A DNA stretch of 64,000 nt from Pictodentalium vernedei (Eukaryota > Mollusca > Scaphopoda > Dentaliida > Dentaliidae): the NCBI GenBank assembly GCA_031216915.1, contig CM062296.1:143076344-143140343 (forward strand). Reading direction: 5' to 3'. The notes beneath the pieces are model-generated. The model ran no database searches and was not told where the DNA came from. It worked only from the letters and a program-made list of their open reading frames with translations. How positions within the stretch are numbered: the stretch's first letter is position 1; every line of letters starts with the position of its first letter. The translations under genes were made by a program, and so were the position numbers. Positions 45,191 through 53,133 of this stretch are shown one piece after another.

Positions 45191-45812
45191 GGCCCCTACA
45201 AGACGGCTTTTCTGAAAGCTTTTGCCTCAACCAGATGGGTTAGTGAGCTTCACGCCCTCTCGATTGATCCAGCCTTTTTCAGTAACTCCGCCACCAGTGT
45301 TACTTTTACCACTGATTGCTCCTCTCTGGCCAAGAATCAGATACCAGAAACAACTCCACCTCCTGTCTGTATCAGGGCTCTTCCTTCAGCTGAGGGTAAT
45401 CATCCTTTGCTCTCTCCAGTTTGTGCGCTTTGCATTTATCTCAACTGGATGTAGTTCATTGGGAAAGGCAGGAAACGATTCTTTCTGTCTCTTCTTCCTG
45501 GTCGACAGAAGATCTCTCCTCAATCCATTTCTCAATGGATTTGTCTTGCTATTCGCATGGCTTATGCTCGTCTAGCGACTGATGATTGTTTTACCAAGCA
45601 TATTTCTGCGCACAAGGTGCATGCCTTGTCTACCTCCTGGGCTTATGCTAACTCTGTCAAGTTGTCGGATGTTAAGCAGGCAGCCAACTGGAGAAATGCT
45701 TCTACTTTCTCCACCTTCTATCTGCATCAGTTGCAGGAGCTGTCTGAGGGCCTTTTCTCTTTGGGCCTTCTTTTCTTCTGCTCAGGTTGTTGTCTACCCT
45801 GGCCATTAGGCT
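45191..45812 (+). pseudogene. Tyrosine recombinase of DIRS B, C-terminal remnant
   Basis: Starts abruptly at YKTAFLKAFASTRWVSELHA (45,197), where A has SARRISELHAL, so the Arg at the catalytic position is replaced by Trp. NQIPETTPPPVCIRALPSAE follows to a TAG at 45,452. In another frame the C-terminal box reads SAHKVHALSTSWAYAN (about 45,608), where C has AHEVRAL, so the HxxR Arg is also lost. WRNASTFSTFYLHQ keeps the Tyr. The N-terminal ~150 residues are absent, removed where the inverted-repeat element inserted. Confidence 0.85.
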
Positions 45813-46023
45813 TCAAGGTTAGTTCCAGCCCGGTGCTGTTTTACTGACCTTTCTGTTTGTGCATCACGCAGTGCCATACGCCTCATCTCTCATTGTCTTT
45901 AACTAATGTTTGTGATGCTATGGTTTGATAGGCCTTGGGCCCTCTTCTTCAGTCCACAGTTCCAGTGCAGTCAGGTTATGTGGGGGTTGGTTATGTGATT
46001 TCCTCCTCCTATTGTCTGTTCAG

Positions 46024-46118
46024 CCTGTAGTAAACAATTGTAGGATAGGTTGATAAGAAATCTAAATTTTATAGTAAATTTCCTTTCTTATTATACCTAC
46101 CACAATTGTTTACATGGA
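46024..46118 (+). repeat. Internal complementary region of DIRS B
   Basis: AGCCTGTAGTAAACAATTG to TAAGAAA is the complement of the left tip. CTAAATTTTATAGTAAAT to ACCACAATTGTTTA is the complement of the right tip. Same design and partly the same sequence as in element A. Confidence 0.85.
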
Positions 46119-46189
46119 GGCCCTCCTATCTTCTTATTGGGGTAAGAATCCTTCCTCCCCGCTGATCACATAACTCCAATGTTGGCGGA

Positions 46190-46450
46190 TTCAAAAGAAT
46201 GATTCATTAGTTACATGACTGTGCACTGGTACCGGAAACCATGGATCTGTACTAGGAGAAGAGCATCCCCTACTAAGTGTGCGCCAGTAACCCTTGACTC
46301 AGTTTTGGCTTATTTTTTCTTGGTGCTTTTGCACCACTTTTCTTTCCCCAATCGCTTGGGAAAGATCAAAATAGAGAGTACATTTTCCGAATTAGGAACT
46401 TCCACTGTAGTGCAAGCCTGTAGTAAACAATTGTGGGGTAGGTATAATAA
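46190..46450 (+). repeat. Right inverted terminal repeat of DIRS B
   Basis: Complement of 35,015-35,270, including GGTGCTTTTGCACCACTT and CCAATCGCTTGGGAAAG. The GTGCGC palindromic site of the left copy is only partly kept. Confidence 0.8.
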
Positions 46451-46480
46451 GAAAGGAAATTTACTATGAAATTTAGATTT

Positions 46481-47030
46481 CTGTCCAATAACTAATGAAT
46501 ACTGATCAAATCAATTTCAGTTTTTGCTTATGCACTATCTGTGTCTAGAGGAAGCTTCCTTTTGATTTTGGTCCAGCTAGTCAATTCAGTATGGCCACCA
46601 TGTTGGCCATATTGAATTTTGCTTTCTGTTCAATAACTAATGAATGCTGACTCAAATCATTTCTTGTTTTAGCTCACCTGACTGCAAGCCAGTGGGAGCT
46701 ATAGCCATTACTTGGTATCCGCCGTCTGTCATCCGGCATCCGTTAACTTTTGCAAACTTGACTTCTTCTTCACAACTACTAGGCCAAATTCAAACATATA
46801 ATGCAGTCCATCTATGGAGTATACCCTTTTTATTAAATGCTAAATGATAGATTATCGAAAAAGTTGCGGAATGATAGAAACCTATCCCCCCACTGTGAAG
46901 ATAGAAATTTCATTTTCATGTTATCAATCAAAATGGCAGCTTTCAAAGCATCACTTAAAGGTGAATAGGAGTCAAATTATCACCGCAAAAGATCAGTTTA
47001 ATCTAAAAACATATAATGCAAAGAAAATCT
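46481..47030 (+). repeat. 165-bp repeat, AGCTCACC fragment and unassigned DNA
   Basis: To 46,668 the 165-bp family continues from before DIRS B. At 46,671 an AGCTCACCTGACTGCAAGCC element begins and breaks off within ~190 bp. The DNA before the SINE (ATGCAAAGAAAATCTATTG) also occurs near 60,705. Confidence 0.6.
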
Positions 47031-47043
47031 ATTGTTTTTCAGT

Positions 47044-47452
47044 AAGGGGTGCAGTGGTATTGCGGTAACCGGTTCTCGTCAAATCACCAAAGTTAAGCAA
47101 CATCGAGCCCAGTTAGTCCTCGGATGGGTGACCATCTGAGTGATTGATTCGGACTCCCGCATTGTGTCCTTGCGCAAGGCACTTAACCCCGATTGTCCAT
47201 ATGGGGGCACGGTGATGCCATGTACTAAGGCATACTGTACGTCAGTGGTGCACATGTCTTCAACCAATCTAACCCTGCCTGTGCAGCAGTGCGGAGTTAC
47301 GATGTTGGGGAGTTGGCAGCTGCTCATCGTTGCTCGGTGGTTCTCTCCGTGTCCTCCGGCTTCCTCCACCCATAAAACTGTCACGGTCATGATTAGCTAT
47401 TGTGCATAAGTATGTGACCTTAAACACAATAAATAAATAAATAAATAAATAA
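47044..47452 (+). mobile_element. 5S rRNA-derived SINE (SINE3-type head)
   Basis: The 5S-like head is better preserved than at 4145: ACCGGTTCTCGTCAAATCAC, AAAGTTAAGCAACATCGAGC and CTCGGATGGGTGACC. The body and tail are shared with the tRNA-headed SINEs, ending TATGTGACCTTAAACACAAT and TAAA repeats. The 13-bp duplication ATTGTTTTTCAGT is at 47,031-47,043 and 47,453-47,465. Confidence 0.9.
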
Positions 47453-48207
47453 ATTGTTTTTCAGTGGATACCAATCATTTCCAGCAATAATTCAACACAT
47501 ATTCATCTTGAATTGATGCATGAAACTCACCATTTGAATGAGATCGAAAGACGTTTCCGAGTATCGATCAAATCACTTCCACGTAACAATGCGTGATGGA
47601 GGCCGGACTATTTAAATAAAAAAAACTTGCAAAAAGCATAAAATTATATCCCCTGATCCAATGAGTTCATCTGCGTTGTTAACATTTTGCGTAAAAAAAA
47701 TAAAATATGGAAAACCATCCGAGTACACCTGACTGAGATATTCTGTGGGGAGATTTCCAATTAGATGAACAAATTTCTTCTTAATTATTCTCTGATGATT
47801 TCAAAGAGCAGAATGTGTGTTCCTCTGAAATTTCTTGTGCTTGTGATGGGACTTTTGCAAGTATTGGAAATGGGTCTGAGAGTGCAAATGAGTCAGGCCA
47901 GGGTGTTTTATTTGGTGAAATTGACGGACTTAACCCTGCTATTTGAGATTTGTGAACTTGTCAGTGAATGATGTTGATAATTTCAACCAACAGCATCAAA
48001 ATAAAAACCTAAAAGGAAGACTGAATATGAACTGAAATTATTGAAAAATGTATATTGCAGAAATGGGTGAAACGCGAGATGTTGAGAACATTCCACCAAA
48101 TGAACTCTCCCATTGATTGCTGGTTTCCAGCTGTCGGTTTGAAAAAAGGATGTTAGTGAACTTGAGCCCACAACACTTAGGGCCTACTTATCATCATTTG
48201 ATAGGTA

Positions 48208-48905
48208 CAGTAGAACCTGACTTGAGACACCGCCCTTTGGGCCACATAAAAGTGGTCTCTCAAGACAGGTGGTCTCTCATAACAGGTTTCAGGTTTTCTC
48301 AAATCAGTGAATAACCAACCACAAAATTCAGAAATGGAGAAGAATGGATTCTTGTAATAACTTTGTAGTTGTTCTTTTTTATGAAGTTTTTGTAACAAAT
48401 TGAAATGGTTTGTTATAAAAATTATAAAAATAAATTTTTATAACAGTCCATTTCAATTTGTTACAAAAAGATTTTCAACACAAATTTATTTTTATTCCTA
48501 TCTGTCGCATTTCAGGTATGTATGAAATTGTTTATTCAGCAATAATCCTAATCTTTTCACAGGGGTCTTATAAAAACATCTCAGTCTTTAATGAGTTAGC
48601 AATTGAAACCCAATTAAGAGCTTTTAATACTTTTAATTATGTTAGTATAACCACATTGGATTTTCCAATTCCAGAACAGGTAAAAAGTTTTTGTCATGGT
48701 TTCTGTCTTCAAAGGGGCGGTCTCTGAAGACAGGTCCATTATGGCATAAAAATACAAGTTGGTACCAGGTCACAGTGGTCTCTCAAGACAGGTGGTCTCT
48801 CAAGACAGGTGGTCTCCCATAGCAGGTCCATTATAGAGTAAAACCAATCGGTGCCTGGCAGATGTGGTCTCTCAAGACAGTGGTCTCTCAAGACAGGTTT
48901 TACTG
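48208..48905 (+). mobile_element. TA MITE, CAGTAGAACCTG family, in the Crypton pseudogene
   Basis: TA at 48,206-48,207 and 48,906-48,907. Skipping the element and one TA restores codon continuity between ...FDR and YLRSK. Somewhat shorter than the copies at 13,305 and 26,218. Confidence 0.85.
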
Positions 48906-49309
48906 TACCTCAGAAGTAAGAACTATGAGGCATCAATAATCACCCTTCACAGATTTTTCAAATGCCGAGAGACTCTAAAAAAATAAGCAAAAGCAATGGG
49001 GAGAGGAAACAAGCCACATCCAGCTGATCCACTGTCTCAAACTGATACAGTGTATTAATAAACTGTTTGCCGCAAAAGTGCTCAGACCATATAACCCCAA
49101 ATCCTTGTTAAATTCTACGTGGTTGATGTGTACTCTCCATTTCTGAATGCGGAATGGCAGTGAAATTTATTCGCTGAGATGAGGTGATGTCCAAGTCAAA
49201 GAAGATGAGGTGGGCAGGAAATATGTCATCTACACTCAAGAACGACAAACAAAAACCTGGACTAGTGAAAATCTCCGAGATGTTAGGAAAGTGAAGCCAA
49301 GAGCATATT

Positions 49310-50025
49310 CAGGGGGAGCACAACCTTGAAAAGTCCTTGAATTTCAGTCTTACTCCTTGAATTTTGAAAATTCAGGAAATGTATTTGAAAAGTACTTGAA
49401 AATCCATCAGACCTCTTCAAAGTCCTTGAATTTTGCCCTATATCATTTTTACCTGCGTAATAGTGGGCAATTGAAACATCTCTTTTGCACTTTTTTTTGT
49501 TGAAAAATGAAAAAAATGGAACATAAATAATGGATAATTGATAAATGAGGAATTAAAGTTCAGGCATTATTTAGCTGGGTGTCATTCTGTAAGTACCATA
49601 ATTTTGTTACAGAGCATTTTAGAAGCACTGTTTTTCTGGAATTGAGACGTATGAGGTAGAAGACATTTTTAACCCTGTACCCAATGTAACGGCCAAAACC
49701 CACCAAGTTTATTCTAAAAAATGGCCAATTAATTTCAATTATTTTTGTCTCAGAAACATAGGTTATGACCCTCGTTGCAACGAGCTCATCGAGCTTTTCC
49801 ATTGAGGGGTCATAACCTATGTTTTTAAGACAAAAAATTAATTATTCAAGAATTTTTTTGCAAGTGTCGTCTGCTTTTCATAATAGGTAAAGGGTTAAAA
49901 TAGGTAAGGCTTCTAAAAATGGTTATATTCCAAATGTACATTTTAAAAAAAACAACCTTGGAAAATGCTTATATGTCCTTGAAAAGTCCTTGAATTTTTT
50001 TGGGCCCTTGACTGTAAGAACCCTG
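49310..50025. mobile_element. CAGGG...CCCTG element in the Crypton pseudogene
   Basis: Ends CAGGGGGAGCAC and AAGAACCCTG, inside which CCTTGAAAAGTCCTTGAATT recurs at both ends. ATATT is repeated on both sides (49,305-49,309, 50,026-50,030). Removing the element and one ATATT keeps the recombinase frame across the junction. The 5-bp duplication is shorter than hAT, so the superfamily is open. A TTAA MITE is nested at 49,669-49,898. Confidence 0.7.
49669..49898. mobile_element. Palindromic TTAA MITE (ATAACCTATG subfamily), nested
   Basis: TTAACCCTGTACCCAATG to ATAGGTAAAGGGTTAA, with arms CATAGGTTATGACC / GGTCATAACCTATG around GAGCTCATCGAGCT. It lies inside the element at 49,310-50,025, which lies inside the Crypton pseudogene. 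Confidence 0.8.
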
Positions 50026-50353
50026 ATATTCCACAGAAGATAAGACAAAAGATCCTGTTGCACTTTTTGAATAGTTTGCAGCAGCAGAAGTAAGACCTGT
50101 TGAAATGCAAGAGCCAGACTACCAGCCCATTTGTCTTATCCATCAACCATAATGGTTGGATGAAACCGGGGAAATTGTGGTACAAAAAAAGCCCACTTCG
50201 ACTCAATTATGTTCAGTGATGCTGGGTTACAACCAGACAAAAGGATAACAGTCTGCAGTGTGAGGAAACATCTGGTTCATTATCTTGGTGATGATGGTGT
50301 GCCTGCCCATGAAATAATTCAAGTATCAGGACACAAAAATGTAAACAGCCATC

Positions 50354-50599
50354 TTAATCCTTTACCTAACGAATTGCCTGCATCCGCCCATGTGTGCAAA
50401 TTGAGCAGTTGAAAAAATTAAATTTTTCAAAATATTTCAACAAAACCATATCATGTGACCCCTCATTGGAACGAGCTCATTGAGCTCGTTCCAGTGAGGG
50501 GTCACATGATATGGTTTTGTTGAAATTTTTTGAAAAATTTAAAAAAATTATATTTAAAATAATAAATTTTGATATCATCTGCATTGGGTAAAGGGTTAA
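50354..50599. mobile_element. Palindromic TTAA MITE (CACATGATATGG subfamily) in the Crypton pseudogene
   Basis: TTAATCCTTTACCTAACG at the left, TTGGGTAAAGGGTTAA at the right, arms ACCATATCATGTGACCCCTC and its complement, centre GAGCTCATTGAGCTC. With one TTAA kept, the recombinase frame runs through to the catalytic Tyr only a few codons later. The best preserved copy of its subfamily here. Confidence 0.88.
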
Positions 50600-50984
50600 T
50601 TACAGCAAAATTAATCCTGACCAAATTCACAAAATTTCTGATATTCTGTCAGGTAATGCACAAAGTAACAACACTGTTTTGTCAAGAATCCAACCCTCTA
50701 CAAGTACTACTAGTACATGTGTAGAGTGTATCTGTGCCTAGTAGTAGCTCCAGTTTGAGTCCTGTTAATGTCTGTGAGAATTCTGGAAACTTGGCAAAGT
50801 CCATGTTTAGCAGCAATACCTTCAATGGGATTGTGAATGTATATAATCAGGCTTCTCAGAATCACAAGTACTCTAACAAACAGAAGTGCTTCAAGTGCAT
50901 TCATGTCATTGACAGTGACTGAATTTCTATGAGCACTGTTGGCCAATTTTGACATTTTGAAGTTGAGTTTCAAGGACATTTGGT

Positions 50985-51207
50985 TATTGGTTTTGGTTTA
51001 ATTTTTAAATTTCACATGAGGTTTAAGTATTACAGAATCTCTTAATCCTTAAAATAATGGCAGTGGCAGACAACATTATTTTTCCGAAAATCAAAAAATA
51101 TTTATTTTTCTTCCAAGCGTAGCTCATTCCAATTAGGGGTTGAACGCTATGATTTGGAACAATGAAAATAACAATACTTAAAGGGAGATTTTTTATGTGT
51201 GGCAAAT
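50985..51207. repeat. Palindromic MITE remnant
   Basis: Contains TTTCCGAAAATCAAAAAATA and AGCTCATTCCAATTAGGGG, then AATGAAAATAACAATACTT. This is the same sequence that flanks DIRS C on its right (59,190-59,270), so a decayed TTAA-type MITE. Confidence 0.5.
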
Positions 51208-51475
51208 ATTTTGGGGTTCAGTCAGACCCACTCTGGGACTCAAAGATTTCTTTTCTAGTTTAGCATCTAACTGTCGCCCACCTTTACAATACTTTACCTA
51301 CACATTTGTTACAGGCTATGGTCAGCATCTATGTACAGACTGTTACAATACTTTACATTTACCTTTGTTATCAGGTCATTACCTAGATGTTTGTCACAGC
51401 TGTGTCACATACTATACATGTCCATGTCTTAAACAAGTTGAGCTACAGTGTCATTGACACTTTCATTTACTTCTA
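51208..51475 (+). repeat. 3' part of the CGGCTCGGGC array element
   Basis: Matches 9570-9825 closely (GGGGTTCAGTCAGACCCACT ... GAGCTACAGTGTCATTGACA then CTTTCATTT). It ends at the same place, supporting a defined 3' terminus for that family. Confidence 0.75.
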
Positions 51476-51828
51476 ACTTTTGCTTATTAATCCTTATTAA
51501 GCTCATCAAGCTTGTTGCATTAATAGGTCATGAGGTATGTTTTGGGGTAGAGAAATGAAGAAATAAAACTTGAATAGCAATTTTTGTATATCACGAGTGC
51601 AGATATAGCAGATTCAAAAGATAAACGGTTAACAAAAAATGGCTCAGACTATTTCATCTCTAAGCATTGCCATTCCTGGGACAGTCGGGCTGTATGCGTG
51701 AAATCACTCTAGTTTATTGCTTGGGTGGATATGACCATAAATGACAACACTGAAAGATAAAGAGGGTTTTAATAGATACAGTCTCAGTCTAGGTTTCTTT
51801 TCAAAACTGTGTTTCGATATCACTTCAC
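51476..51828. repeat. Fragments of the GGTCATGAGGTATG MITE and relatives
   Basis: TTAATAGGTCATGAGGTATG and TGTATATCACGAGTGCAGAT match 31,996-32,244. CATTCCTGGGACAGTCGGGC is shared with about 32,284. No gene seen. Confidence 0.5.
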
Positions 51829-52043
51829 CCTTTACGTAATGAATCGGTCACATCCACCCACTTAATGTGTACATTAAGCAGCTGAAAAAAATATATTTCA
51901 ACAAAACCACATCATGTGACCCCCTCATTGGAACAAGCTCATCAAGCTCATTCCAATGAGGAGTCACATGATATGGTCTTGTTAAAAATTGTTGAAAAAG
52001 TTTAAAAAACATTAATTTTCCGAAAACTAAAAAAAATATTTAT
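51829..52043. mobile_element. Palindromic TTAA MITE, left part, interrupted by DIRS C
   Basis: CCCTTTACGTAATGAATCGG, arms CACATCATGTGACCCCC / AGTCACATGATATGG and centre AACAAGCTCATCAAGCTC. The sequence runs into ...ATATTTAT where DIRS C begins. Related MITE sequence resumes at 59,179. Confidence 0.6.
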
Positions 52044-52056
52044 ATTTTTATACTGT

Positions 52057-52245
52057 ACCAATGACCCAGACTTAGCTGGTGCTAACTCTAACAAAACCAG
52101 GGCCAAACACAAATTTTGCCCCCCAATCCCCAAAATTTGCATCCAAAACCAAAAGAAATCATGTCCTATAGGACCTCCATACTTTGCCCCTACTGCGCAT
52201 GCGCAGTGTCAAGGATGTTCCGAAATTGGCGCCAATTATCATTCT
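52057..52245 (+). repeat. Left inverted terminal repeat of DIRS C
   Basis: Complement of 58,951-59,140 with only a few differences. It contains the 16-bp palindrome ACTGCGCATGCGCAGT at 52,192-52,207, which includes a perfect NRF-1-type site. The 5' leader from 52,246 to 53,133 has no other recognised feature. Confidence 0.9.
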
Positions 52246-53133
52246 CTGTTTGGCCCTTCATCAGTCAACATCTCACTGATCTTTGTGCTTGTAAATCTCA
52301 GTTTAAAGGATGCCAGACACGTAATTATTGGAGAAATGGTGATTCTAAGGAGGATATAGAAGGAGGAGAGGAAAAAGGAGTGACAAAAAATAATCAGGGC
52401 TGGACTTAAAATTTTTTATGAAATTATGTTAAGTTGCCTATTTTCGAGGCATGGGCCTCTTGTTGTCATTCTTGCTAAAATGTTGCACTGCTTATTCAGT
52501 GTTTCCTCTCCCCTGGCCTTCTAAGTTCCCCCTTGCAATTCTCCCATGCTTTTGGCATATTTTTGAGAAAGTTCATTTCTAAAATTCTCTTGGGAGAGTT
52601 GCTTGGTTACAGAATGTTTTCTGTTATTTTCCCCATAGTTACGTTTTCACCCATGGGTGTATAAACGTTGTGTTCTGCATCTTCCATCTGATGTTCTGCA
52701 GATTCTTCCCTGGGAGTCTCTGTCTTGCATCAGATAGAGTGTAATTTTGATGACTGATTTCGGGCCAGTTTTTTCAGTGCCTGGAGTCATGTTTTCTGGT
52801 GTTTTACACTGTTTGTTTACATTGGCAACAGCCTTTTTTGAGGGGGGCTGTTTGCCTTTGGTGTAGTTTATCTCACTATAAGATACATTTCTATTATCCG
52901 TAAGTGTTGCATTAATTATTTAATATAAATTTAAAATTTTTGACCACACTTAGTCATCGGATCCATCGGGGCTCAACGTTACTTTTCAGAAACTTGGGCT
53001 TTGCTGAAAAAATATTTTTTCAAAAATTATTTTGATTTGCAATTGTTTTTTCATTATTAATGGATCATGTTATTATGTATCTTTGTGTCAGGGGTTTGTG
53101 CAAGTAACTAGGACTTGTTGTTGACTTTTCACA

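Larger units (their letters stand above)
35003..46480 (+). mobile_element. DIRS-type retrotransposon B (decayed, with insertions)
   Basis: About 11.5 kb, of which roughly 5.5 kb is later insertion. ITRs, Gag, RT/RNase H and recombinase remnants and an ICR are in the usual order. Ends and ICR resemble element A. The target, a unit of the 165-bp repeat, is recognisable on both sides with only TTTC shared, fitting integration without target duplication. The RT core is deleted and the recombinase is split by an inverted-repeat element. Confidence 0.88.
47755..50922 (+). pseudogene. DUF3504 / Crypton-type tyrosine recombinase, broken by three insertions
   Basis: The family joins an N-terminal helical DNA-binding part to a tyrosine-recombinase fold, known from Crypton transposons and host genes such as KIAA1958 and ZMYM2. 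Visible in order: an acidic start (SDDFKEQNVCSS), FVNLSVNDVDNF and QNKNLKRKTEYELKLL (about 47,955-48,040), IPPNEL, then SFDR (48,205). After a TA MITE come YLRSKNYEASI (48,908), LHF-stop-MRNGSE with the first catalytic Arg (49,147), and ERQTKTW (49,245). After the element at 49,310 come KDPVALF, LSINHNGW and LWYKKSPL (50,130-50,195), CSVRKHLVHYL (catalytic Arg; the usual His is Cys) and SGHKN (50,327). After a TTAA MITE, NYS provides the Tyr. The tail IHVIDSD ends at TGA 50,920. Stops and shifts besides the insertions. Confidence 0.85.

Noticed and set aside
50209-50412. Stand-alone small gene
   Set aside because: It is the piece of the DUF3504 recombinase between two inserted elements, ending inside the TTAA MITE.
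52116-52409. Small ORF in the left end of DIRS C (also 58,859-59,080 reverse)
   Set aside because: It mirrors itself in the two ITRs and contains only ITR sequence; no coding signature.
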